Shown here piece after piece: positions 46,993 to 55,898 of a stretch of 64,000 nt of DNA (positions within the stretch are counted from its first letter, which is position 1; the number at the start of each line of letters is the position of its first letter). The stretch is taken from contig JAWWBR010000001.1 in NCBI GenBank assembly GCA_033720855.1, positions 11,231-75,230 on the forward strand, written 5' to 3'. Under the pieces are notes generated by a model. That model was given only the letters and a program-made list of their open reading frames with translations. It had not been told where the DNA came from and did no database searches. The stretch is from SMXQ01 sp033720855 (GTDB lineage: Bacteria; Pseudomonadota; Alphaproteobacteria; SMXQ01). The translations under genes were made by a program, and so were the position numbers.

Positions 46993-47457
46993 ATGAAGAC
47001 CTTTAGCGCGACGCCTAAAGACATCGAAAAGAAGTGGATCCTGATCGATGCCGACGGGCTGGTTCTCGGCCGCCTTGCCTCCGTCGTGGCGAGCCGGCTC
47101 AGGGGCAAGCACAAGCCGACCTACACGCCCCATATGGATTGCGGCGACAACGTGATCGTCATCAATGCCGACAAGGTGAAGCTCACCGGCAAGAAGCTGA
47201 CCGACAAGAAATATTACCGCCATACCGGGTATCCCGGCGGCATCAAGGAAACCACGCCGCAGCGGATCTTGGAGTCGAACAATCCCGAACGGGTGGTCGA
47301 GAAGGCGGTGACGCGGATGATCCCCAAGGGACCGTTGGGCCGCGCGCAGCTGAGCCACCTCCGCGTCTATGCCGGGGCCAGCCACCCCCACGAGGCGCAG
47401 AGCCCGGAGGTCCTCGATGTCGGGGCGATGAATCCGAAGAACAAGAGGAGCAGTTAG
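46993..47457 (+). CDS. rplM: 50S ribosomal protein L13
   Basis: 154-residue L13 with DADGLVLGRLASVVASRLRG, the YTPHMDCGDNVIVINADKV segment, KYYRHTGYPGG and a C-terminal VYAGASHPHEAQ. ATG 46993 follows GGAACAGGG. It ends 1 bp before rpsI, the universal rplM-rpsI pair. Confidence 0.97.
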   Translation: MKTFSATPKDIEKKWILIDADGLVLGRLASVVASRLRGKHKPTYTPHMDCGDNVIVINADKVKLTGKKLTDKKYYRHTGYPGGIKETTPQRILESNNPERVVEKAVTRMIPKGPLGRAQLSHLRVYAGASHPHEAQSPEVLDVGAMNPKNKRSS

Positions 47458-47458
47458 G

Positions 47459-48076
47459 ATGGCGGAAGAGGATAAGGGCACGGGCAAGGAAACCGAGGCC
47501 GAAGTCGCGGAAGCGTCCGCTGCTGCCCAACCGGCGGAAGAGAAAGCTGCCGCCGAGCAGACGGAAGACTCCGCCGCCGCCGAGGCCGAGGGCGAGGCCC
47601 GGACCATCACCGATCTCGCCGATCTCGGCACCGCCGCCGGGACCGAGGTCGTGGAGCCGGAGACCCTGCCCGAGCCGGAGATCGATTCCCAGGGGCGTTC
47701 CTATGCCACCGGCAAGCGCAAGGATGCCGTCGCCAGGGTCTGGATCAAGCCGGGCAGCGGCCAGATCACCGTCAACGACCGCCCCGCCGAGGCCTATTTC
47801 GCGCGCCCGGTGCTGCGCATGATCATCAGCCAGCCCTTCGCCATGGCCGAACGGGTCGATCAGTACGACGTCACCTGCACGGTCAAGGGCGGCGGGCTTT
47901 CGGGCCAGGCCGGGGCCGTGCGTCACGGCATTTCCAAGGCGCTCACCCTTTATGAGCCGGCATTGCGCCAGCCGCTCAAGGCGGGCGGCTTCCTGACCCG
48001 CGATTCGCGTGTCGTCGAACGCAAGAAGTACGGCCGCCACAAGGCGCGCCGAAGCCATCAGTTCTCCAAACGCTGA
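47459..48076 (+). CDS. rpsI: 30S ribosomal protein S9 with long acidic N-terminal extension
   Basis: 205 residues, of which about 126 from residue 80 (YATGKRKDAVARVWIKPG to the terminal KARRSHQFSKR) are ordinary S9. Residues 1-78 are an acidic, Ala/Glu-rich, low-complexity extension (MAEEDKGTGKETEAEVAEAS) absent in E. coli S9. It starts directly after rplM with no usable alternative start at the S9 core, so the extension is probably translated. A strong terminator follows. Confidence 0.95.
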   Translation: MAEEDKGTGKETEAEVAEASAAAQPAEEKAAAEQTEDSAAAEAEGEARTITDLADLGTAAGTEVVEPETLPEPEIDSQGRSYATGKRKDAVARVWIKPGSGQITVNDRPAEAYFARPVLRMIISQPFAMAERVDQYDVTCTVKGGGLSGQAGAVRHGISKALTLYEPALRQPLKAGGFLTRDSRVVERKKYGRHKARRSHQFSKR

Positions 48077-48097
48077 TCCCGGCGGATTGTCTCTCGT

Positions 48098-48131
48098 GCG
48101 AGGGCGTCCCCAGGGGGCGCCCTCGCTTTTT
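48098..48131 (+). terminator. Rho-independent terminator of rplM-rpsI
   Basis: Stem GCGAGGGCGTCCCC / GGGGGCGCCCTCGC (one wobble) with a 1-2 base apex followed by five T. Confidence 0.9.
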
Positions 48132-48190
48132 GGGACTTGCGGTCCCCGGCCTAAGCGGTCATGTATTGGCCCAGCATAAGGACGACGAAT

Positions 48191-48259
48191 ATGCCGATCA
48201 TCTATGGCTTTGTCCCTCGCGGGCGGCACTTTGGCACCGCCTTGGGGGAAATGACATGA
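48191..48259 (+). CDS. Possible 22-residue leader peptide coupled to argC
   Basis: ATG at 48191 with AAGGA 8 bp upstream opens a 22-codon frame (starts MPIIYGFVPRGRHF) ending at TGA 48257-48259, which overlaps the argC ATG (ATGA). Two Arg codons lie in the middle. Such an arrangement could couple or modulate argC translation. There is no visible attenuator hairpin between it and argC because they overlap. Whether it is translated is unknown. Confidence 0.4.
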   Translation: MPIIYGFVPRGRHFGTALGEMT

Positions 48260-49308
48260 GTGCCAGTGCGAACACCATCCCCGTCGGCATCCTCGGCGCC
48301 TCGGGTTATACCGGTGCCGAGCTGGTGCGCCTGCTCGTCCATCATCCCAATGTCGACATCCGGCTGATGACCGCCGACCGGCGCGCCGGCGCGGCCATGA
48401 GCGAAGTCTTTCCCCATCTCGGCGGCATCCCCCTGCCGACGCTTTCGCGCATCGAGGACGCCGATTTCTCGGGCCTCGAGGCGGTTTTCCTGGGCCTCCC
48501 CCACGGCACCACCCAAGAGGTGGTCGCGGGCCTGCCCGGGCATCTCAAGGTGATCGACCTCTCGGCCGATTTCCGCCTGCAGGATGCGGACGTCTACGCC
48601 GCCTGGTACGGCCATTCCCACCGCGCGCCGAAGCTGCAGAAGGAGGCGGTCTACGCGCTCACCGAGCTCAACCGCGAGGCCATCAAGGGTGCCCGCATCA
48701 TCGCCAATCCGGGCTGCTACCCGACGGCCTCGCTGCTGCCCCTGGTGCCGCTGCTCGAGGCCGGGCTGGTCAACTGCGAGGACATCATCATCGATGCCAA
48801 ATCGGGCGTCTCCGGCGCCGGCCGGGCCGAGCGCGAGGCCAACCTGTTCGCCGAGGTGTCGGAGGGCATCCACGCCTACGGGGTCGCCAACCACCGCCAT
48901 GCGCCGGAGATCGAGCAGGGGCTCAGCGCGGCCGCCGGAACCGAGGTGGGGGTCAGTTTCACTCCCCACCTGATGCCCATGAACCGGGGCATCCTCGCCG
49001 CCATTTACGTGCGCCTTGCCGAGGACGCCGAGATCGCCGACCTGCGCACCGAGCTCGATGCGCGCTATCGCGCCGAGCCCTTCGTCCGCGTCGTGCCCGA
49101 GGGCGTGGCGCCGGCGACCCGCCACGTGCGCGGCTCCAACCACTGCCTGATCGGCGTCTTCCCCGACCGGCTGCCGGGGCGCGCGATCCTGATCTCGGTC
49201 ATCGACAACCTGGTCAAGGGCGCCTCGGGCCAAGCGGTGCAGAACTTCAATCTCGTCTCGGGCCTGGCGGAGACCACGGCCCTCGAGCAGGAACCCCTAT
49301 TCCCGTGA
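48256..49308 (+). CDS. argC: N-acetyl-gamma-glutamyl-phosphate reductase
   Basis: Third step of arginine synthesis, 350 residues. NADP motif VGILGASGYTGAELVRLL, catalytic Cys in IIANPGCYPTASLLPLVPLL, His in HRHAPEIEQ and a C-terminal GQAVQNFNL. ATG 48256 has GGGGGA about 6 bp upstream. The stop overlaps the GTG start option of the next gene (GTGA), indicating coupling. Confidence 0.96.
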   Translation: MSASANTIPVGILGASGYTGAELVRLLVHHPNVDIRLMTADRRAGAAMSEVFPHLGGIPLPTLSRIEDADFSGLEAVFLGLPHGTTQEVVAGLPGHLKVIDLSADFRLQDADVYAAWYGHSHRAPKLQKEAVYALTELNREAIKGARIIANPGCYPTASLLPLVPLLEAGLVNCEDIIIDAKSGVSGAGRAEREANLFAEVSEGIHAYGVANHRHAPEIEQGLSAAAGTEVGVSFTPHLMPMNRGILAAIYVRLAEDAEIADLRTELDARYRAEPFVRVVPEGVAPATRHVRGSNHCLIGVFPDRLPGRAILISVIDNLVKGASGQAVQNFNLVSGLAETTALEQEPLFP

Positions 49309-49853
49309 GGACCATGAGCGGACTGATCAAACCCTTCCGGGGCATCCATCCCCAGATCCACGAAACCGCCTTCGTCGCCGACAACGCCGTGATCATCGGC
49401 GATGTCGAGATTGGCGCGGACAGCAGCATCTGGTACGGCTGCGTCATCCGCGGCGATCTCAACAAGATCCGCATCGGCGCGCGCACCAACATCCAGGACG
49501 GCACCATCATCCATGTCGACGCCGAGGGCGAGCACTGGGAGGGCATCCCGACCTTGATCGGCGACCGCGTCAATGTCGGCCACCGGGCGTTGATTCACGC
49601 CTGCACGGTGGAGGACGACGCCTTTGTCGGCATGGGAGCGACCCTGCTCGACGGCTGCGTCGTCGAAGGCGGGGCCATGGTCGCCGCCGGCGCCCTGGTG
49701 ACGCCCAAGAAGCGGGTGCTCAAGGGCGAGCTCTGGGGCGGTGCCCCGGCGCGTTGCCTGCGGCCGCTCAAGCCGGACGAACTCGACTATTTCAAGATCG
49801 TCGAGGACACCTACGTGGCGCTCGGCGCCGAACACAAGAAGGACCAGGGCTAG
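49305..49853 (+). CDS. Gamma-carbonic anhydrase family protein
   Basis: 182-residue left-handed beta-helix trimer-type protein. Hexapeptide repeats are visible (VIIGDVEIGADSSIWYG, IRIGARTNIQDGTIIH), with the three zinc histidines in TIIHVD, NVGHRALIHAC. The start is a GTG at 49305 overlapping argC or the ATG at 49314. Members act as carbonic anhydrases or acyl transferases; a PaaY/YrdA-like role is possible. Coupled to argC, as often seen in Alphaproteobacteria. Confidence 0.9.
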   Translation: MRTMSGLIKPFRGIHPQIHETAFVADNAVIIGDVEIGADSSIWYGCVIRGDLNKIRIGARTNIQDGTIIHVDAEGEHWEGIPTLIGDRVNVGHRALIHACTVEDDAFVGMGATLLDGCVVEGGAMVAAGALVTPKKRVLKGELWGGAPARCLRPLKPDELDYFKIVEDTYVALGAEHKKDQG

Positions 49854-49881
49854 CCCGCGGCCCTCGGTTCTGGCCCACCCT

Positions 49882-50697
49882 CTAATCCGTCAGGAAATCG
49901 CCGACGATCCCGGCCACCTGCTCGGGTTTCTCGAGATGCGCCGCATGGCCCGCGCCCGTGACGATCTTGAGCCCCTCGCAGCCCTCCAGCCCCTCGGCAT
50001 AGGCGTGGCCGTGGTCGATGGGCACCATGCGGTCGTGCTCGCCCCAGATCACCAGCGCCGGGCAGCTCACGCGGTGGAGCCGGTTGATCAGGCTGCGGTT
50101 GTAAAAATACGGCGGCTTGAAGCCGATGAAGGAGGAAAAGCGCAGCATCTGATAGCGCCGGACCTCGTCGTCGACCTCGCCGCGGCCGTCGGGGAAGAGC
50201 TCCTGGGCGAGCTCGGAATCCGCAGCCTCGAACAGCATCTGCCGGAGATCGGCGTATTCGGTCCCGCGCGCGGGCTGCGCCATCATGAAGACGTCGCCGA
50301 TGGGGGCGCCGGCGACGAACAGGCCGGTGGCGCCGATCAGGGTCAGCGAGGCGACCCGGCGCGGGTGGCGCACGGCGAGCTCGGCGGCGATCCAGCCGCC
50401 GACGCAATGGCCGACCAGGTCGAACCGGTCGATGGCAAGCGCATCCAGCACCTCGAGGGTGTGAAAGACGGCGTCTTCGACGGTCGCCAGGTCCTCGTAT
50501 TCCTCGGTTTCGCCGCAGCCGGGGTGGGCCGGGGCGATCAGCCGGCGGTTCTCGGCAAGGGCCTCGTGAAACGGGAACGGCTCGGCCTTGACGCCGTGTA
50601 GATCGGCAAAGCCATGGAGGTAGATCAGCGGATCTCCGTCCCCCGCCTCGACGATCCCGACCTTTCGTCCCGCGGCTTCGATCACCTCCGCGGTCAT
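49882..50697 (-). CDS. Alpha/beta hydrolase with Cys nucleophile
   Basis: 271-residue alpha/beta hydrolase. The nucleophile elbow reads LVGHCVGGWIA, with Cys where Ser is usual; the acid is in VIWGEHDRMVP and the His in GAGHAAHLEKP, so a Cys-Asp-His triad like dienelactone hydrolase is predicted. The oxyanion strand is PLIYLHGFADLHG. Its start overlaps the end of the LLM gene by 4 bp, so the two form a coupled operon. The substrate is unknown. Confidence 0.85.
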   Translation of the reverse strand: MTAEVIEAAGRKVGIVEAGDGDPLIYLHGFADLHGVKAEPFPFHEALAENRRLIAPAHPGCGETEEYEDLATVEDAVFHTLEVLDALAIDRFDLVGHCVGGWIAAELAVRHPRRVASLTLIGATGLFVAGAPIGDVFMMAQPARGTEYADLRQMLFEAADSELAQELFPDGRGEVDDEVRRYQMLRFSSFIGFKPPYFYNRSLINRLHRVSCPALVIWGEHDRMVPIDHGHAYAEGLEGCEGLKIVTGAGHAAHLEKPEQVAGIVGDFLTD

Positions 50698-51941
50698 TGC
50701 GCGGCCCCGGCCGCGGCCAGCTCATCCTCCATTTCGGGAAAGCGTTCGGCGAAGATCTTGGTGGAATACTCGCGCAGGCGTGGCGCCACCTGGGTGGCGA
50801 ACCGCTCCATGGACTTGCAGGTGATGTCGTCGCTCATGTTGCCCAGGTGGAACTGGATCAAGAGATTGCCGACTTCCGAATTGTCGATCAGGGTCTTGAG
50901 CCGCTCGAAGACCGTGTCCGGCCCGCCGACGATGATCGAGTTGGACTGCTCCAGCTCCTCCCAGTTTTCGGCATCGCCCAAGAGCTTGCGCCCGGGCTTC
51001 GAGGTCTCCAGGTACTGGCGCCAGGCCTTGGTCGGGATGTAGGGGACGCCCGGCCCGAAGGTCAGCTGCCGGCCCTCGGTCCTGAGGTGGCCCTTGAGGC
51101 AGTTCTTGAGGAAATACCAGACCCCTTCCTCGCATTCCTCGCGGGCCGAGCGGTCGTCCTCGCCGACATAGCACGACAGCAGGATGCCCATGCGGAAGGG
51201 GTGGTACTTGCGGCCGTGGTCCTCCAGCACTTGGGTGAACTGGTCCTTGGCGCGGCCGGTGGCGCTGCCGTGGCTGCGCGAAGACAGGAAATAGCAGTAG
51301 CCGCGCTTGGCGCATTCGATCAGCGTCCCCGGACTGCGCGAGCCCGGAACCCAGACCGGGGGATGGGGCTTTTGCAGCGGCTTGGGCCAGGGATTGACGT
51401 AGCGCAGCGGAAAATGCTTGCCCTCATGGGTGAAGGGGCCGTCCTCGGTCCAGGCGCGGACGATCAGGTCGAGGGATTCCCAGAACAGCTCCCGCGAGGA
51501 CGCCGAGGGCACGTCGTAATTGAAGGTCTCCGGCCCGCCGCCCGGGGCGAAGCCGGCGATGATGCGCCCGTCGGACATCATGTCGAGCATGGCGTATTCC
51601 TCGGCGACGCGCATCGGGTTCATATGCAGGGGCAGGAGGTTGCCGAGGACCACGATCTTGCCGTGGCTGGTGACCTGGGTGAGGGCGGCGGCGATCAGGT
51701 TGGGCGAGGGGGCGAGGCCGTAGATGTTCTGATGGTGCTCGTTCAGGACCAGGCCGTCGAAGCCGAGACGGTCGGCCAAGGCCATCTGATCGATGTATTC
51801 CTGGTAGAGGCCACGAGACTTTTCCGCGTCCCACAATGCGTTGGGGACCGTCACCCAGCCCGACTCGTAGCGTTCGTCGAAATCGGCCGGAAGGTGCGGA
51901 TAGGCCATGAAATGCCAGCAGAACAGCTGAGCCGGGATCAT
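50694..51941 (-). CDS. LLM class flavin-dependent oxidoreductase
   Basis: 415-residue bacterial luciferase-like TIM barrel. Marks are ADRLGFDGLVLNEHHQNIYG, a motif of LLM monooxygenases, EEYAMLDMMSDGRIIAGFAPGG, FPLRYVNPWPKPLQKPHPPVWVPGSRSPGT and a C-terminal LIQFHLGNMSDD. It needs FMNH2 from a separate reductase. First gene of a two-gene minus-strand operon with the Cys hydrolase. Likely oxygenates a carbonyl or aromatic compound whose product is then hydrolysed (inference). Confidence 0.87.
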   Translation of the reverse strand: MIPAQLFCWHFMAYPHLPADFDERYESGWVTVPNALWDAEKSRGLYQEYIDQMALADRLGFDGLVLNEHHQNIYGLAPSPNLIAAALTQVTSHGKIVVLGNLLPLHMNPMRVAEEYAMLDMMSDGRIIAGFAPGGGPETFNYDVPSASSRELFWESLDLIVRAWTEDGPFTHEGKHFPLRYVNPWPKPLQKPHPPVWVPGSRSPGTLIECAKRGYCYFLSSRSHGSATGRAKDQFTQVLEDHGRKYHPFRMGILLSCYVGEDDRSAREECEEGVWYFLKNCLKGHLRTEGRQLTFGPGVPYIPTKAWRQYLETSKPGRKLLGDAENWEELEQSNSIIVGGPDTVFERLKTLIDNSEVGNLLIQFHLGNMSDDITCKSMERFATQVAPRLREYSTKIFAERFPEMEDELAAAGAAQ

Positions 51942-52216
51942 CGTCGGTACTCCTTGCCCGTCGTTTTCTTATGTCCCCACTTCTAGCACGTGCATTTCTC
52001 AAGCGACAAGCAACGCAACGGTGCGGCCGAGGACAGGGTTTCGCCCCCGGGGGCGCGATTTCGGGCCAGACGCCTTTACCATCATTGGGAATTAATCTAA
52101 TACTTCCGTGGTATTGCGGCTCGCGCCCGCGCCCGCGGACGGGCCCGAGCCATGTCGAGCGTAAAAAAGGTCGCCCCGAGACCCGAGCTGGAACCCAGGG
52201 ACGGCGGAGGATGCCG

Positions 52217-53230
52217 ATGCAAAAGCTGTCGATTGAATTGGGGCGTTTCGGGCGTACCGGCGCTGTATTGGCCTGCGTGCTGGTGCTGGGCGCCTGTTCG
52301 TCGGTTCCCGATTGGGCCAACCCCGTCGAATGGTACCAGGGCGCGTCCGACTGGATCAGCGGCGAAGACGAGGAAACCGCCGCCGCGCGCGAAGCGAGCA
52401 AACAGGCCGAGAACGTGCCGCCCGGCGCCGATCGGCCATTCCCCTCGCTCTCCACCGTTCCCGAGCGCCCGCCTGGGGTCGCGAGCCGCTATCAGCGGCG
52501 CGAACGGGTCGAAAGCGGCCTGGTCGCCGACCGCGAACAAGCCCGCCACAAGGCGCTGCGTCCGGCGGAAAGTCCCGCCCCCGGCGCGGTGGGGGTGCGG
52601 GGCGCGCCACCGCCGCCGACACTGGCCCAGCCGCCGGCGCCGCGAACGTCCCAGGGGATGGCGGCCCAAACCCCGCCGCCCGGCAACCAGGCGTTCCAAA
52701 CGGCCATCCAGCAACAGGCGGCGGCCGGCCTCAACGCCAGGCGTCAGGCCGGTCCGGTGAGGCGGAATGTCATGCCGCTTCCGGGAACGCCGCGCAGCAC
52801 CGTCAATCTCAAGCCGCCCCCGGGCATGCCCGCCAACCGGTTCGGCGCCGCGCAGGCGGCCGCACCGGTGATGGGGGCGGCGCCCGTGGCGACGGTGCAT
52901 TTCGCCAACGGTTCGGACAAAATCGCGGCCAAATACGCCAAGACCCTCAGGTCGGTCGTCGATATGCACCGCCAGCGTGGGGGCACCGTGCGGGTGGTCG
53001 GCCACGCCTCCAGCCGCACCCGGGACACCAACCCGCTCGGCCATCAGCTGGCCAATTTCCGCATCTCCCTGGCCCGAGCCAAGGCCGTCGCCCGCCAGCT
53101 CGTGCGCTACGGTGCGGCGCCGGACAGCATCGTCGTGAACGGTGTGGCGGATAATGAACCGATCTATCAGGAAATCATGCCGGCCGGCGAAGCCGGCAAT
53201 CGGCGCGCCGAAATATTCCTCGATTATTAA
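52217..53230 (+). CDS. OmpA-family lipoprotein with Pro-rich linker
   Basis: 337-residue outer-membrane lipoprotein. Lipobox LVLGAC near residue 25, a long Pro/Ala/Gln-rich disordered region to about residue 225 (PPPPTLAQPPAPRTSQ), then an OmpA/MotB-like peptidoglycan-binding domain VATVHFANGSDKIAAKYAKT with GHASSRTRDTNP and AKAVARQLVRYGAAPDSI. The ATG at 52217 is preferred over 52211 because GGAGG ends 6 bp before it. The 275 bp upstream are promoter-like with AT-rich motif TTAATCTAATA. Confidence 0.85.
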   Translation: MQKLSIELGRFGRTGAVLACVLVLGACSSVPDWANPVEWYQGASDWISGEDEETAAAREASKQAENVPPGADRPFPSLSTVPERPPGVASRYQRRERVESGLVADREQARHKALRPAESPAPGAVGVRGAPPPPTLAQPPAPRTSQGMAAQTPPPGNQAFQTAIQQQAAAGLNARRQAGPVRRNVMPLPGTPRSTVNLKPPPGMPANRFGAAQAAAPVMGAAPVATVHFANGSDKIAAKYAKTLRSVVDMHRQRGGTVRVVGHASSRTRDTNPLGHQLANFRISLARAKAVARQLVRYGAAPDSIVVNGVADNEPIYQEIMPAGEAGNRRAEIFLDY

Positions 53231-53304
53231 CAATTTAGGGGCTAAACCATCGCCGCCATGGTGCCGCCTCAATCCCGGGGCAGCCTCGGGTGCGGATCGA
53301 TCGG

Positions 53305-54522
53305 ATGGAAGAAGAGTTTCATAGGATAGAGCGCCTGCCGCCCTATGTGTTCGCCGAAGTCAACGAGATGAAGGCGCGCGCCCGCGCGGCCGGCGAAGAC
53401 ATCATCGATTTCGGCATGGGCAATCCGGATCAGCCGACGCCGGGCCATATCGTCGAGAAATTGGTCGAGGTCGCGCGCGACGGCCGCACCCACCGCTATT
53501 CCAACTCGCGCGGCATCCCCGGGCTGCGGCGCGCGCACGCGGCCTATTACGAGCGCCGATTCAACGTCAGCATCGATCCCGAATCCGAGAACATCGTGAC
53601 CCTCGGGTCCAAGGAAGGGCTGGCCAACCTGGCCCAGGCGATCACCACCCCGGGCGACATGGTGCTGGCGCCCAATCCGAGCTACCCGATCCATCCCTAC
53701 GGGTTCATCATCGCCGGCGCCAATGTCCATCACGTCCCCATCGGCCCGGATCACGACTTCCTCCAGGGCCTGGAGCGCGGCGTCAAGCAGGCGGTCCCGC
53801 CGCCCAAGGCGCTGATCCTCAACTTCCCCGCCAACCCCACCGCCCAGGTGGTGGATCTCGATTTCTACGGCCAGGTGGTGGAGTTCTGCCGGCATCACAA
53901 CATCTTCGTGTTGTCCGACCTGGCCTATGCCGAGATCTATTACGACGCGCCGCCGCCTTCGATCCTGCAGATCCCCGGCGCCAAGGAGATCGCCGTCGAA
54001 TTCACCTCGGTCAGCAAGACCTACAACATGCCGGGCTGGCGGATCGGCTTCGCGGCCGGCAACAAGCGCCTGATCCACGCGCTGACGCGCATCAAGTCGT
54101 ACCTGGATTACGGTGCCTTCACGCCGATCCAGGCGGCCGCGGCGGCGGCGCTCAACGGGCCGCAGGATTGCGTCGATGAGATCCGCGCGCTCTATCGCGA
54201 GCGCCGCGACGTCCTGGTCAAGGGCCTGGCGGAAGCCGGCTGGGAGGTGCCCCCGCCGCCGGCGACGATGTTCGCCTGGGCGCCCCTGCCGCCCCATTTC
54301 GCCGATTTGGGATCTCTCGAATTTTCCAAACTGCTGCTGCGCGAGGCCAAGGTCGCGGTGTCGCCGGGCATGGGTTTCGGCGAATACGGCGACGGCCATG
54401 TCCGCATCGCGCTGGTCGAGAACACCCAGCGCATTCGCCAGGCGGTGCGCAACATCAAGCAGTTCTTCCGCTCGGAGGGCGTCCTTCCCGAGGACGGGGA
54501 CAAAAAGGTCGCGGCCTCTTGA
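53305..54522 (+). CDS. Class I/II aminotransferase, AlaC-like
   Basis: About 405 residues from the ATG at 53305 (a GTG at 53290 adds five). It opens EEEFHRIERLPPYVFAEVNE and has EDIIDFGMGNPDQPTPGHIV, a pattern shared with AlaC and LL-diaminopimelate aminotransferases. The PLP lysine is in TSVSKTYNMPGWRIGFAAGN. The stop overlaps the hom TTG start by 4 bp, so an amino-acid biosynthetic role near homoserine/threonine is likely. alaC-hom order is common in Alphaproteobacteria. Confidence 0.9.
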   Translation: MEEEFHRIERLPPYVFAEVNEMKARARAAGEDIIDFGMGNPDQPTPGHIVEKLVEVARDGRTHRYSNSRGIPGLRRAHAAYYERRFNVSIDPESENIVTLGSKEGLANLAQAITTPGDMVLAPNPSYPIHPYGFIIAGANVHHVPIGPDHDFLQGLERGVKQAVPPPKALILNFPANPTAQVVDLDFYGQVVEFCRHHNIFVLSDLAYAEIYYDAPPPSILQIPGAKEIAVEFTSVSKTYNMPGWRIGFAAGNKRLIHALTRIKSYLDYGAFTPIQAAAAAALNGPQDCVDEIRALYRERRDVLVKGLAEAGWEVPPPPATMFAWAPLPPHFADLGSLEFSKLLLREAKVAVSPGMGFGEYGDGHVRIALVENTQRIRQAVRNIKQFFRSEGVLPEDGDKKVAAS

Positions 54523-55811
54523 GCCCGCCTCTCAAGATTGCCATCGCCGGGCTCGGCACCGTGGGGGCGGCGACCGTGGGGCTCATCCAAGGGCACAGAT
54601 CCCTGCTCGCGGCGCGCTGTGGGCGCGAGATCGTCATCTCTGCCGTGTCGGCCCGGGACCGCAAGCGCGACCGCGGCCTCGACCTCGGCGGTATCGACTG
54701 GGAGGACGACCCCTTGGCCCTGGCCGGGCGGCAGGATATCGATGCCGTGGTCGAACTGATCGGCGGCGCCGACGGCATCGCCAAGGAACTGGTCGAGGCG
54801 TCGCTGTCCCAGGGGCGACATGTGGTCACAGCCAACAAGGCCCTGATTGCCCATCATGGTACCGCCCTTGCCCGTCTGGCCGAGGACAAGGGGGTGTCGC
54901 TGTGTTACGAGGCGGCGGTGGCGGGCGGCATTCCCATCGTCAAGGCCCTGCGCGAGGGTCTGGCGGGAAACGCCATCAGTCGCGTCTATGGGATTCTCAA
55001 CGGCACCTGCAACTATATCCTGACCATCATGCGGGAAAGCGGCCGCGAGTTCGACGACGTGCTGGCGGAGGCGCAGGCGCTCGGCTATGCCGAGGCCGAT
55101 CCCGGCTTCGACATCGACGGCGTCGATGCCGCCCACAAGCTTGCCATCCTGACGGCGCTGGCCTTCGGCACCGAGGTGAACTTCGACGCCGTCCATATCG
55201 AAGGCATCCGCGGCGTGACCGCCGACGATATCCGCTTCGCCGAGGAGCTGGGCTACCGGATCAAGCTGCTCGGCATCGCCAGCCGCGCCGAGCATGGAAT
55301 CGAGCAGCGGGTTCATCCCTGCCTGGTCGCACGGACGGCGCCCATCGCTCATGTCGAGGATGTCTACAACGCGGTGGTGGCCGAAGGCGATCAGGTGGGC
55401 ACCACCGTGTACCAGGGCCGGGGCGCCGGCGGCGGTCCCACGGCTTCGGCGGTGGCGGCCGATATCCTCGATATTGCCCGGGGCGATCACGTGCCCACCT
55501 TCGCGGTTCCGGCCGGCCGCCTTGCGCCCTCGGACCCCGCGCCCATGGAGCGGCATTTCGGGGCCTTCTATATCTGCCTGACCGTTCGCGACCAGCCGGG
55601 GGTGATGGCGGAGATCACCGCAACCTTCCGGGACGAGGCGATCTCGCTTGAATCCATGCTGCAGCGGGGCCGTGCGCCCGGCGAGCCGGTGCCCGTGGTG
55701 CTGATCACCCATGAGACCGAAGAGGCCGCCATGGGCCGGGCGCTCTCCTATATCTCCGGCCTCGAGACCATGGTGGCGCCGCCGCGCATGATCCGGATCG
55801 AGAGCCTTTAG
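54519..55811 (+). CDS. hom: Homoserine dehydrogenase
   Basis: 430-residue enzyme reducing aspartate semialdehyde to homoserine. Nucleotide motif IAGLGTVGAATVGLI at the N-terminus, ANKALIAHH, and the central signature YGILNGTCNYILTIM ... GYAEADPGFDIDGVDAAHKLAIL. A C-terminal ACT domain (FYICLTVRDQPGVMAEITAT) suggests threonine feedback. The start is TTG at 54519, coupled to the aminotransferase by a 4-bp overlap. Confidence 0.95.
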   Translation: MSPPLKIAIAGLGTVGAATVGLIQGHRSLLAARCGREIVISAVSARDRKRDRGLDLGGIDWEDDPLALAGRQDIDAVVELIGGADGIAKELVEASLSQGRHVVTANKALIAHHGTALARLAEDKGVSLCYEAAVAGGIPIVKALREGLAGNAISRVYGILNGTCNYILTIMRESGREFDDVLAEAQALGYAEADPGFDIDGVDAAHKLAILTALAFGTEVNFDAVHIEGIRGVTADDIRFAEELGYRIKLLGIASRAEHGIEQRVHPCLVARTAPIAHVEDVYNAVVAEGDQVGTTVYQGRGAGGGPTASAVAADILDIARGDHVPTFAVPAGRLAPSDPAPMERHFGAFYICLTVRDQPGVMAEITATFRDEAISLESMLQRGRAPGEPVPVVLITHETEEAAMGRALSYISGLETMVAPPRMIRIESL

Positions 55812-55898
55812 CCGATCCGCCAAAACCATTTATAATCCGGCCGAGTTGGTTCCAATAAACTGAGCGCCCGATAATCGGCAGCCGAGGGGGAGAGTCCT

